From: Pseudoalteromonas sp. MMG007
GTDB lineage: Bacteria > Pseudomonadota > Gammaproteobacteria > Enterobacterales > Alteromonadaceae
NCBI RefSeq assembly: GCF_018100985.1
Contig: NZ_JAGJEI010000002.1
Location: 186,001 to 250,000 of the forward strand
Direction of reading: 5' to 3'
Length of the DNA: 64,000 nucleotides
In this document: positions 1 through 9,193 of the stretch, piece after piece
How the letters are laid out: each line of letters begins with the position of its first letter
Position numbering within the stretch: the first letter of the stretch is position 1
Program-made: the position numbers and the translations under genes
The notes under the pieces: generated by a model
What the model was told of the DNA's origin: nothing
Seen by the model: only the letters and a program-made list of their open reading frames with translations
Databases searched by the model: none

Positions 1-3000
1 TGATGCAGGAATTTTATTATCAAGCGCACTGATAGAAGACCAGGTATCACGCATTTCAAATATTTCACTGGCAATTGAATAACACAGTGCTATTTCAGCT
101 TCGTTTGCACCTGTTTCTTCATGCATACGTACCATGAAGTTTAAGCCCATGTCATTAACGATATTATTAGCAAGTTTAGTCGCTATAATTTCTTTACGTA
201 ATGGGTGATTATTCATCGCATCATTAAACTTCTCACGTAATGGACGTGGGAACGATTTAACCAGTAATTGGCGGTAATAAGGGTTTTCAGTAATCTCTTC
301 TGTTACTAATGACTCTTTTAATACCATTTTTGCGTAAGATACAAGTACAGAAAGCTCAGGACGAGTTAAATCTTTACCCGCTGCTGCACGTTCTGCTAAT
401 TCTTCATCTGAAGGAATAAACTCTATTGCACGGTTTAATTTGCCTTCTTTTTCAAGTGCATGAATAAAGCGAATCTTTTCTTTAAGGGTTGAAGCCCCTT
501 TAGACTGTGTGATAGAAATTGTATGTGTTTGACGGTAACAATCTTTAAGTACTAATTCAGACACTTCATCAGTCATTGAGTACAATAGCTCATCACGCTG
601 TTTACGCGTTAAATCACCTTCGGCTACTAAACCATTTAATAAAATCTTGATGTTTACTTCGTTATCTGAACACGCTACACCGCCAACGTTATCAATAAAG
701 TCTGTATTTACACGTCCGCCTTTAGCTGCAAACTCTATACGACCTAACTGCGTTGCGCCTAAGTTACCACCTTCACCAATTATCTTAGCACCCAACTCTT
801 TACCGTTGATACGTAGTGCATCGTTTGCACGATCCCCAACATCTGCATCGGTTTCATTAGAGTGTTTAATGTATGTTCCGATACCGCCATTCCATAATAA
901 ATCAAAGTTCATCATTAATGAGGCTTTCATCAGTTCATTTGGCGTCATGCTCGCTTTTTTAGTGCCCAACATTTTTTTCATTTCTGGGCTAAGCGTAATT
1001 GATTTAGCTGCACGAGAGAAAACACCACCACCAGCAGAAATTAATTCTTTATTGTAATCTTCCCACGATGAACGCGGTAAATTAAATAAACGCTCACGTT
1101 CTGGGTAAGAGGTAGCTGCATCAGGATTTGGATCTACAAAGATATGCATGTGGTTAAATGCTACTTGTAAACGAATATGCTTAGATAACAACATACCATT
1201 ACCAAATACATCACCCGCCATGTCACCAATTGCCACGACAGTAAAATCGGTAGTTTGACAGTCAATATCCATTTCACGGAAATGACGTTTAACAGACTCC
1301 CACGCACCTTTGGCAGTAATACCCATTTTCTTATGGTCGTAACCAACAGAGCCGCCTGATGCAAATGCATCACCTAGCCAGAAGTTATATTCATTTGCTA
1401 TACCGTTTGCGATATCAGAGAACGTCGCGGTTCCTTTATCGGCTGCAACTACTAAGTAAGCATCGTCTTCATCGTGGCGAACAACATCTCTTGCTGGCAT
1501 AATTTCACCGCGTTCAATGTTATCTGTTATATCTAAAAGCCCACGAATGAATATTTTATAACACTCTTGGCCTTCTTTAATAAACGCTTCGCGCTCACTG
1601 GGTAGCTGTTTACAAACAAAACCACCTTTAGAGCCTACAGGAACAATTACTGTATTTTTAACTTGTTGCGCTTTAACTAAGCCTAGTACTTCAGTACGGA
1701 AATCTTCACGACGGTCTGACCAACGAAGTCCACCACGGGCAACTTTACCATAGCGTAAATGCACACCTTCAACGCGCGGAGAATATACAAAAATCTCAAA
1801 TGCAGGAAGCGGAAGTGGTACATCTGGAATTAGGCTTGGCTGTATTTTAAACGATACATACGATTTAAACTGCCCTGTATCATCTTTTTGGAAATAGTTA
1901 GTACGTAACGTAGCAACAATCATATCTACGTATAAACGTATAATACGGTCATCATCAAGGTTTGCTACGTTTTCAAGCTCTAGGTATATTTGAGTGCTTA
2001 ACTTTTCGAGAGTTTTAGCACTTGCAGGACTTTTAACTGAGAACTTTTTAGCAAATAAATTTACAATTTGCGCTGCAATATTTGGATAATTTGCAAACGT
2101 GCTCTCAATGTAGCTTTGCGAGAAAGTAACACCGATTTGGCGCATGTACTTAGCGTAAGCACGTAAAATAGAGGCTTCACGCCCTGTTAAGCCGCCCATT
2201 AACACTAAACGGTTAAAGCCGTCATTCTCTAAGCGGTTGCCCCAAACGTTAGTTAACGCAGCACGAAAACGTGCTGAAATTTTATCAAAGTCAGCCATCC
2301 CTTTGCTATCAATTAGCATCGAGAAATCCATGATCCAATTAATACGCCCATCGCTTGTTTTAACTGAATATGGCGTTTCGCCAACAACGCGTAAGCCAAA
2401 GTTTTCAAGCATTGGCATAACATCAGATAAATGAATTGGCTCATCTTTATGAAATAAGCTTAAACGCACAATATTGCTGTTTGCTTCTTCTTGCGGACGG
2501 TAAAACAGCATTTCTAGCTTGTTCTCGTCGCTAAGTAATTCTAACTTTTCGATATCTACAACAGCTGCACTTGGCAATACTTCGTCTTTGTATGAGCGTG
2601 CAAACGCATTGCAGTATTTACGGTTTAAATCGTTACCGCGTGCTTCACCTGCTGATTCTAAAAGTGCAGATTGTAGTTTGTCTTCCCACGTACGCGCAGC
2701 TTCTACTAAATTATTTTCGATGTCTTTCACGTTATATTCGATATTGTTGTCGGTCACACGAACGGTGTAATGAGTACGCGCAAGTGTTGACTCAGAGAAA
2801 TAGGTAGTAAATTCGACTTTATTGTCAGAATTAAATGCATTAGCTAATATGTCTTGGGTTTCACGGCGCAGCGCCGTGTTATAACGCTCACGCGGAACGT
2901 AAACCATACAAGATAAGAAGCGACCATATGCATCTTTACGTACAAATAAGCGACACATGTCACGCTCTTGTACTTGTAAAACACCCATAGCTACTTCTAA

Positions 3001-4167
3001 AAGCTCATTTTCGCGAGCTTGAACTAACTCATCACGTGGGTATGTTTCTAAAATATTTAATACTGCTTTGTACGCATGTGTCCCTTTAGCAAAGTCACAC
3101 ATTTCCATAATGCGGTTAATTTTACTTTTTAATACAGGTACATCTGTAGCACTATTATTATAAAAACTTGAAGAGAACAAACCAATAAAGCGATCTTCCC
3201 CTATAACATTACCTTCATCGTCAAAACGTTTTATACCTACATAATCAATATAAGCTGGGCGATGCACACGAGAAATAGAATTAGTTTTTGTTAAAATAAG
3301 TAAATTGCTGCTGCGTGCTTCTTGGCGAGCGACTTCTGGTAATTCTGACAGTAAACGACTGTGCTCCTCGGTTGAGTTTTTCATCAAACCAAGGCTCGTG
3401 TCCATTTTACCCTTTAACTGGTAATCACCTTGCACTGGGCACAATTCATATTCGCGGTAGCCCATTAGTGTAAAGTTATCTTTAGCTAACCAATCTAAAA
3501 ACTCTGTTGTTTCTGATATTTCATGTTCGCTTTTTTTATGGTGGCGCTTTGGTAACTCTTTAATTACCGACACTAATTTTTTACGAATAGGCTGCCAATC
3601 ATCAACAGCAATAGATACATCAACTAATACAGACTCAAGTTCTTTTTTGAAAGACTCAATCACCGATGTATCGGTTTGACGGTCAATTTCAATAAAGAAA
3701 ACTGTTTTGGTCGATGTTGATTCTTGCTCAGCTTTTAAATTAGATAAGCCAGAAATTTTTGCGTCGCTATCGCGCTGAATTTTTAACGGACAGTGAAGTA
3801 ATAAGTGAGAGGCGATATTTTCGCGCGTCATGGCCATACGCACTGAGTCAACTAAAAATGGCATGTCTTTCGTGATGATTTCTACGATAGTGTGTGACGA
3901 CTGCCAGCCATCTTTTGCTACTTCAGGATTAAAAACGCGAATAACAGCGTCATCAGTGGTGTTTTTTTCTAGCGAATTCCAAAGGCTTAGTGCTGCACCA
4001 TATAGGTCACTATCGTTGCGGTTTGCCAAATCCTCTTTAGACATGTTGCTGTACAAGGCTTTGGCGAATTTTTCAACGAGTAACACATTATCAGCGTGAA
4101 CTTTTTTCTGGATAAGCTTACAGACATTATCTAGGATAACCGAGGCTTGGCCTTCATTTCGTGTCAT
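1..4167 (-). CDS. gdhB: NAD-dependent glutamate dehydrogenase, large (about 180 kDa) type, 3' end outside window
   Basis: Catalyses oxidative deamination of glutamate to 2-oxoglutarate and ammonium with NAD+ in the cytoplasm. I translated the minus strand from the ATG at 4167 (start MTRNEGQASVI) and the frame stays open for 1389 codons to base 1. The family is about 1600 residues, so roughly the last 220 are missing. The N-terminal half carries the regulatory region of this family (MAMTRENIASHLLLHCPL near residue 110). The catalytic part lies in the left 2 kb, with motifs such as GDMAGDVFGNGM, LLWNGGIGTYIK and IIGEGGNLG. An AAGGAA ribosome site lies just upstream of the ATG. Many short ORFs on the opposite strand here are shadows. 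The gene stands alone, about 200 bp from the RND gene. Family assignment is firm; the symbol is by analogy with pseudomonads. Confidence 0.95.
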   Translation of the reverse strand, partial: MTRNEGQASVILDNVCKLIQKKVHADNVLLVEKFAKALYSNMSKEDLANRNDSDLYGAALSLWNSLEKNTTDDAVIRVFNPEVAKDGWQSSHTIVEIITKDMPFLVDSVRMAMTRENIASHLLLHCPLKIQRDSDAKISGLSNLKAEQESTSTKTVFFIEIDRQTDTSVIESFKKELESVLVDVSIAVDDWQPIRKKLVSVIKELPKRHHKKSEHEISETTEFLDWLAKDNFTLMGYREYELCPVQGDYQLKGKMDTSLGLMKNSTEEHSRLLSELPEVARQEARSSNLLILTKTNSISRVHRPAYIDYVGIKRFDDEGNVIGEDRFIGLFSSSFYNNSATDVPVLKSKINRIMEMCDFAKGTHAYKAVLNILETYPRDELVQARENELLEVAMGVLQVQERDMCRLFVRKDAYGRFLSCMVYVPRERYNTALRRETQDILANAFNSDNKVEFTTYFSESTLARTHYTVRVTDNNIEYNVKDIENNLVEAARTWEDKLQSALLESAGEARGNDLNRKYCNAFARSYKDEVLPSAAVVDIEKLELLSDENKLEMLFYRPQEEANSNIVRLSLFHKDEPIHLSDVMPMLENFGLRVVGETPYSVKTSDGRINWIMDFSMLIDSKGMADFDKISARFRAALTNVWGNRLENDGFNRLVLMGGLTGREASILRAYAKYMRQIGVTFSQSYIESTFANYPNIAAQIVNLFAKKFSVKSPASAKTLEKLSTQIYLELENVANLDDDRIIRLYVDMIVATLRTNYFQKDDTGQFKSYVSFKIQPSLIPDVPLPLPAFEIFVYSPRVEGVHLRYGKVARGGLRWSDRREDFRTEVLGLVKAQQVKNTVIVPVGSKGGFVCKQLPSEREAFIKEGQECYKIFIRGLLDITDNIERGEIMPARDVVRHDEDDAYLVVAADKGTATFSDIANGIANEYNFWLGDAFASGGSVGYDHKKMGITAKGAWESVKRHFREMDIDCQTTDFTVVAIGDMAGDVFGNGMLLSKHIRLQVAFNHMHIFVDPNPDAATSYPERERLFNLPRSSWEDYNKELISAGGGVFSRAAKSITLSPEMKKMLGTKKASMTPNELMKASLMMNFDLLWNGGIGTYIKHSNETDADVGDRANDALRINGKELGAKIIGEGGNLGATQLGRIEFAAKGGRVNTDFIDNVGGVACSDNEVNIKILLNGLVAEGDLTRKQRDELLYSMTDEVSELVLKDCYRQTHTISITQSKGASTLKEKIRFIHALEKEGKLNRAIEFIPSDEELAERAAAGKDLTRPELSVLVSYAKMVLKESLVTEEITENPYYRQLLVKSFPRPLREKFNDAMNNHPLRKEIIATKLANNIVNDMGLNFMVRMHEETGANEAEIALCYSIASEIFEMRDTWSSISALDNKIPAS

Positions 4168-4334
4168 TGTATGTTCCTTAATCTATTACTGCTATAAGCA
4201 GAATATTTGCACAGCGTATTATTAGTGTGGAGTCAGTTAAATTCTAACCCTTTTGCAGCTAATAAACAGCCTTTTCGATGAAAACATTTTAAGCATTTCA
4301 GCTATTTGGTCATCTATTCACAAATTATAGATAT

Positions 4335-4356
4335 AAATGGCCTATACAGGCCATTT
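4335..4356 (-). terminator. Possible terminator hairpin after the RND gene
   Basis: A perfect 8-bp inverted repeat (AAATGGCC / GGCCATTT) with a 6-base loop lies 20 bases downstream of the RND stop codon. The following bases are T/A-rich but there is no clean T-run, so it is a weak intrinsic terminator or an mRNA 3' end stabiliser. Confidence 0.35.
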
Positions 4357-4375
4357 AGGAGCAAAATTATTCACT

Positions 4376-6697
4376 TTATTTTTTCTGGTCAGTCCAGAGC
4401 AGGCTGCCAATTGCAGGTAATAACAGCACTGCACCTAGCATATTTACTAAAAACATGAAGGTTAGCAGTATACCCATATCAACTTGGAATTTAAGATCTG
4501 AGAAAATCCAAGTACTCACGCCTATGGCAAGTGTAATACCTGTAAACAATACCGCACTTCCTCGCTCTACAAGCGCATTACGATAAGCAACACTAAGCGG
4601 TACATTTTGCTTAAGCTGACCCATCATTGATGACAGTATATAAATGCCGTAATCAACACCAATACCAACACCTAACGCGATAACTGGCAAAGTAGATACG
4701 GTTAAACCAATTTCTAATTGCACCATCAGCGCTTGTGCAAGTGTAGATACGATGTAAAGCGGTAAAACCACTGCTATTGTTGCTTTTATACTTTTAAAGC
4801 TTAGTAAGCATAAAATGATTACAGCACCATACACATAAAGCATCATAGGGATCTGCGCCTCAGATACTGACTCATTGGTTGCAGCCATAACACCTACGGG
4901 GCCTGATGCTAATCTAAAGGCTAATTTGTCTGTTCCCTCTTCTTGTGCAAATTGCTTAACGCTTTGAATGACCGTATCGATTGTTTGCGCTTTATGATCA
5001 TCTAAAAATATAATCACAGGCATAACCGAGCAATCACCATTTAAAAGCCCTGTGCTGGTTTCTACTCGCGCTGTTGATTGCACTAAGCTTGCAGAATTAC
5101 GCGGCAGGCTTTGCCATTTTAAATTCCCTTCGTTATAACCTGCGTTAACAGATTGCGCGACTGAGCTCAGACTCACAGCAGATTGCACACCAGCTACATT
5201 TTCAACTTTATATTGAAAACGGCTAATACGCTCCATAACATTATGTTCGGTACAGGCAGCTGGGTATGCCTCTACAATCACTTTCAAAATGTCTGATGAG
5301 ATAGTGTATTTATCAGAGATTAAAAAAGTATCTTGGTTATAGCGAGCATCTTGATGCAATGACGGTGCGCCTGCGTGTAAGTCGCCTATACGCATTTTAT
5401 CTGCTTGCCAATAACCTAAGGCAAACAATATAAGCGTAAAGCCAATAATCATTTTAGCGATTTTAGGATCGGTTGCTTTTACTAAAATGTCTCTGATTTT
5501 ATCGAGCATATTTGGTTTTTCAGCATCGCCTGATTGAATATGAACACTGTTTTCAAAGTTCATATATGAGGCCCACACTGGTAACAAGATTAAATTAGTA
5601 AAAATAATCACAGCAACACCTAAGCTTGCTGTTATCGCAAGCTCGCGAATGATACCAATATCAATCGTAAGTAAGGTTAAAAAGCCGACTGTATCTGAAA
5701 GCAGGGCTATACCTCCAGGTACTAACAAAGCTCTAAAACTTGATTGACAGCATACACGCGTAGTTTTTCCTTCACCTACTTTTTTACCAATCGCGTTTAT
5801 CATTTGCACGCCATGGCTCACACCAATAGCAAAGACTAAAAACGGAACCAAAATAGACATTGGATCTAGTCCAAACCCTAAACTTGAAAGCAGACCCAAC
5901 TGCCACACTACGGCAATAATTGAACACGCTATAGGTAGAACAGTCAGCTTTAAGCTACCGCAAAATAGCCAAACCATAATGAAGGTAAATGCAATTGCAA
6001 TCGCAAAAAACAGTACAACCCCTTTTGCCCCCTCAGCAATATCACCCGCCATTTTGGCAAAACCAATTATATGAATACTTACTTCGTCTGTACTTAACGG
6101 CTCTCTTAGGTCGGTTTCAAGTTTTTGTGCAAATGCTAAGGTGTCTAGTTTTTGTTGGGTTTGAGGATCAGTTTCGAGCAGTTGAGCAGTCACCATTGCA
6201 CAAGAGTAGTCACTTGCAATCATGCGCCCTACTACTTTAGCTTTTTCAATGTTCTCTTTTACAACACCTAAACCACGCGCATCGGCCTTAAAGTTTGCAG
6301 GAATAATTGGGCCGCCAGCAAAACCATCTTCTACTACTTCAACAAAACGAGCACTTGGAGAAAATATTGAGTTTACTAATGGACGGTTCACACCAGGTAT
6401 AAAATAAAGCTGATCATGCACTGCTTTTAATTGAGTAAAAAACTCAGGATTGAAAATATTACCGCTGTCGTCACATACCGAAATTAAAATACTATTCGCG
6501 CCGCCAAACTGTTTTTCGTGTTTGGTATACACTTTCATATAATCGTGATTTAACGGTATGTTTTTATTAAATGACGCATCAAGTTGAATTTGAGTCGCCT
6601 TAAATACAAGCAAACAGGTTATAAGTGCAAAACTTATAAGCATAATTAAGCGATGTCTAAAAATCGCCTTTTCAATAAAATCGAGTAACTTATGCAT
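4376..6697 (-). CDS. RND superfamily exporter (MMPL / COG1033 type)
   Basis: A 773-residue inner-membrane protein with two RND half-repeats. TM1 is near residues 15-35, a large periplasmic loop follows, then a five-helix bundle (about 225-390), one helix near 415, a second loop, and a last five-helix bundle (about 620-770). Conserved elements include SILVPFLVFAIGVSHGVQM in the first half and ALGVGIGVDYGIY in the second, each with the polar residue expected in the proton relay helix. It is shorter than the AcrB type and resembles the MMPL/hopanoid-exporter class that moves lipids and other hydrophobic molecules. Its ATG overlaps the stop of the Ycf48-like gene by one base (TAATG), so the two are translationally coupled. 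The DUF1329 and DUF1302 genes lie just upstream. Substrate unknown; lipid or hydrophobic export is an inference. Confidence 0.85.
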   Translation of the reverse strand: MHKLLDFIEKAIFRHRLIMLISFALITCLLVFKATQIQLDASFNKNIPLNHDYMKVYTKHEKQFGGANSILISVCDDSGNIFNPEFFTQLKAVHDQLYFIPGVNRPLVNSIFSPSARFVEVVEDGFAGGPIIPANFKADARGLGVVKENIEKAKVVGRMIASDYSCAMVTAQLLETDPQTQQKLDTLAFAQKLETDLREPLSTDEVSIHIIGFAKMAGDIAEGAKGVVLFFAIAIAFTFIMVWLFCGSLKLTVLPIACSIIAVVWQLGLLSSLGFGLDPMSILVPFLVFAIGVSHGVQMINAIGKKVGEGKTTRVCCQSSFRALLVPGGIALLSDTVGFLTLLTIDIGIIRELAITASLGVAVIIFTNLILLPVWASYMNFENSVHIQSGDAEKPNMLDKIRDILVKATDPKIAKMIIGFTLILFALGYWQADKMRIGDLHAGAPSLHQDARYNQDTFLISDKYTISSDILKVIVEAYPAACTEHNVMERISRFQYKVENVAGVQSAVSLSSVAQSVNAGYNEGNLKWQSLPRNSASLVQSTARVETSTGLLNGDCSVMPVIIFLDDHKAQTIDTVIQSVKQFAQEEGTDKLAFRLASGPVGVMAATNESVSEAQIPMMLYVYGAVIILCLLSFKSIKATIAVVLPLYIVSTLAQALMVQLEIGLTVSTLPVIALGVGIGVDYGIYILSSMMGQLKQNVPLSVAYRNALVERGSAVLFTGITLAIGVSTWIFSDLKFQVDMGILLTFMFLVNMLGAVLLLPAIGSLLWTDQKK

Positions 6698-7692
6698 TAA
6701 GGGGTTAACTCCTTCACTTTAATGCCGTCTTCAGTCGCCATAATTAGTTTATTATTTAAAATTGCGCCATCAAGAATGGCTTTGCCATCGGGAAGTTGTT
6801 CATGCGTTAACAACCCATCTTGCAGATGAAAAATAACACCGCTATTAGCAAGCATTAGCCATTGTTTATTATTGTAATTAATAATGCTGTTGATGGTGGC
6901 TGTTTTAATATTTTCGAGATGCTGCCATTGCTCTTCATTATTTTTCTTAACAAAAACATTACCGCGCAGCCCTGCTACAATTTCTTGCTTACTATCAGAA
7001 GCTAGAGCGAAAAATGAACCTGGGTATATTTCTTCAAGTCGCACCCAAGATTGCCCATTGTCGGTGCTTTTAGCCATTAAACCCATTTCACCAACGAGCA
7101 TTAAACCATTATCTGTTTTTTCTATACGGTTAAAATGCGGCAAAATAGAGGCTGTTTCAGCTTCATAACCTTCTGGATCAGTTTCTTTTAAATCGTTTAA
7201 ATAGTCTCTGTCTTCACTGTATAATAGCGAGTCTAAAAAGCGCTTTTGCCAGTGTTTTCCACCATCACTAGTATAATAAAACATGCCGTATGCACCGACT
7301 GCAAAGCCATTTAAATTATCTTCAAATAAAATATCGAGGCAAGGTTTGTCTAATTCGGGTTTAGCTTGTTGTAGTTGCCAGTTGTTACCGCCATCAGTCG
7401 TATTAATAATTGTCGCGTCGTGCCCACACGCCCAACCATTTTTTTCGTTGCTAAAATCAACAGCGGTCAATAGCACTTGAGTAGGTACAAGTTCAGCTTG
7501 TTGCCACTTATCACCTGATTGACTGTTTATTACTGTGCCATGCTTACCAACTGCAATTAAACCATTACCTGTATCTGTAATATCGGTTAATAGCGTTTTA
7601 TTTGCATTAATTGCACTGATTGCATTTTTAGGAGCTTCTTGTGCAACACTCGCACCGCTTATAATCAGGCTGGCATATACCAAATACTTCAT
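6697..7692 (-). CDS. Secreted Ycf48/BNR-type beta-propeller protein
   Basis: A 331-residue protein with a cleavable signal peptide (about residues 1-18, ending GASVAQ). It has at least four Asp-box/BNR turns (SQSGDKWQQ, TTDGGNNWQ, TSDGGKHWQ, STDNGQSWV), each following a GxxGxxx strand such as GKHGTVINS, GAYGMFYYT and GEMGLMAKS. This is the pattern of the photosystem II assembly factor Ycf48/Hcf136 fold. There is no photosynthesis here; such proteins also occur in heterotrophs beside RND exporters, where they may act as periplasmic scaffolds. It is translationally coupled to the RND gene and follows the DUF1329 gene after a terminator-like hairpin. Function in this organism is unknown. A glycosidase (sialidase) role is unlikely, because no sialidase catalytic motif (FRIP) is seen. 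Confidence 0.85.
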   Translation of the reverse strand: MKYLVYASLIISGASVAQEAPKNAISAINANKTLLTDITDTGNGLIAVGKHGTVINSQSGDKWQQAELVPTQVLLTAVDFSNEKNGWACGHDATIINTTDGGNNWQLQQAKPELDKPCLDILFEDNLNGFAVGAYGMFYYTSDGGKHWQKRFLDSLLYSEDRDYLNDLKETDPEGYEAETASILPHFNRIEKTDNGLMLVGEMGLMAKSTDNGQSWVRLEEIYPGSFFALASDSKQEIVAGLRGNVFVKKNNEEQWQHLENIKTATINSIINYNNKQWLMLANSGVIFHLQDGLLTHEQLPDGKAILDGAILNNKLIMATEDGIKVKELTP

Positions 7693-7779
7693 AAATTTTA
7701 ATCGCCTTGAACGAGAGAATTGTTTGTCTTTTTACTGAGGGAAGCGTTGCGCGCTATAAGACAAACGCGATGAGAAAGG

Positions 7780-7806
7780 AAAAAGCACTTAACAAAGTTA
7801 AGTGCT
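7780..7806 (-). terminator. Intrinsic terminator after DUF1329 gene
   Basis: A perfect 10-bp inverted repeat (AGCACTTAAC / GTTAAGTGCT) with a 3-base loop is followed on the minus strand by a run of T. It lies 10 bases past the DUF1329 stop. It should end, or attenuate, the DUF1302-DUF1329 transcript before the Ycf48-RND pair. Confidence 0.8.
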
Positions 7807-7815
7807 AATTTATTA

Positions 7816-9180
7816 CTATCTACCAGCGCGACGTAAAGCGCTTGATGTAAATTCGTTATCATTAAATGACTGTGAAAAATCGTACATTTTTTCTTGGTTA
7901 TCTAAACCAATCGCTAAATAACGACGAGAATTTAAATCGTGGTAAACCTCAAGCGTACTCCACTGTGTAGGTACTTCGTAATAGTTAAGACCATAAGCCA
8001 TCGCTACACGATAAAGTTGGTCGCGGTTATCATAGATATCGGTAACCTGTACTTGCCAGCTATCTTCATCAATATAAAATACACGTTTTTTGTATATATG
8101 GCGCGTATCATCTTTTAAGTTTGCTTCTACAACCCATACACGATGCTTTTCGTAGCGTGTATGTTCTGGGTTGATATGACCTGGTTTTAAGATGTCATCA
8201 TACTCAAGCTTGTCACTATGAAGTTTGTAGCTATTATATGGAATATAAAGTTCTTTTTTACCTTTTAACGTCCAGTTGTAACGATTTGGAGATCCGTTAA
8301 ACATATCAAAGTCATCTGTTGTACGTAAGCTATCAGCTGCTGTACCTGGTGCATCATAAGCTACGTTAGGCGCACGACGAACGCGGCGCTGACCCGAGTT
8401 ATAAGTCCACGCCTGACGAGGTGTTAAAATTTGATCCATTGTTTCATGAACTAATAACGCTGTACCCGCTAAACGCGCAGGCTCAGTTACGCTTTGTTTA
8501 AATTTAAACAAAATGTTTGAGTCTTGAAGCTCTGCAGGTGTTGCACTTGGATCAGAATATTTAACTAATAACTGCTCATCAAAACCTACATAGTTGTAAG
8601 AGCCTGATGCAGTTGGCGCCGCTTGACCGCCAAAGCGTTCAATAGACTGCCCACGATAACGCAATAAATGGTTCCAAATTGCTTCCAAACCCGTTTTAGG
8701 AATTGGAAAAGGAATACCAATTGCCGTATTTTTAATTCCATTTCCACCTTCAACTAATTCAGCTGTGGCAGCAAACTTTTTAGTCGCATCATATACAAAC
8801 TGAGGGTATGAGGCAGAACGGCGAGTTTCATACACAGGCATTTTAAATGTATCTGGGTATGCTTCAAATAATGCAATTTGACCTGGGCTTAAGTTAGCTT
8901 TGTACTTATCGATATTTGTTTTATCAATAGTAAAAAGTACTTTGTCTGCAGCATATGGGTCTAAATGGTGCATGCCTGGTTCATAGCCTTTAGGGACTGT
9001 TGTAATACCGTTATTCCAAGCTGGAATAGAGCCATCTGCATTAGCTGCTTTTTCAGCACCTAATGGGGTTAAATCTTGCCCTAGACGAGCAACTTCTTCG
9101 GCGCTCATTTTTGCCAAAGTGGCACTACTTGCAAATAAGCTACAAAAAGCGGTAGCAATGAGGGTAGGTTTTTTAATCAT
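7816..9180 (-). CDS. DUF1329 family periplasmic/outer-membrane-associated protein
   Basis: A 454-residue protein with a signal peptide (about 1-23, ending SATLAK) and the DUF1329 N-terminal signature (LGQDLTPLGAEKAANADGSIPAWNNG). Other family landmarks are the R-rich motif GQRRVRRAPNVAYD near residue 270 and the aromatic C-terminal strands (RVFYIDEDSWQVQVTDIYD). From memory, DUF1329 is structurally related to the LolA/LolB lipoprotein-carrier fold; this was not checked here. It would suit a carrier of a hydrophobic ligand across the periplasm. It lies 13 bases after the DUF1302 gene, evidently in the same transcript, and is followed by a strong terminator. Family assignment is strong; no member is, to my knowledge, biochemically defined. 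Confidence 0.88.
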   Translation of the reverse strand: MIKKPTLIATAFCSLFASSATLAKMSAEEVARLGQDLTPLGAEKAANADGSIPAWNNGITTVPKGYEPGMHHLDPYAADKVLFTIDKTNIDKYKANLSPGQIALFEAYPDTFKMPVYETRRSASYPQFVYDATKKFAATAELVEGGNGIKNTAIGIPFPIPKTGLEAIWNHLLRYRGQSIERFGGQAAPTASGSYNYVGFDEQLLVKYSDPSATPAELQDSNILFKFKQSVTEPARLAGTALLVHETMDQILTPRQAWTYNSGQRRVRRAPNVAYDAPGTAADSLRTTDDFDMFNGSPNRYNWTLKGKKELYIPYNSYKLHSDKLEYDDILKPGHINPEHTRYEKHRVWVVEANLKDDTRHIYKKRVFYIDEDSWQVQVTDIYDNRDQLYRVAMAYGLNYYEVPTQWSTLEVYHDLNSRRYLAIGLDNQEKMYDFSQSFNDNEFTSSALRRAGR

Positions 9181-9193
9181 AGTAATAATACCC

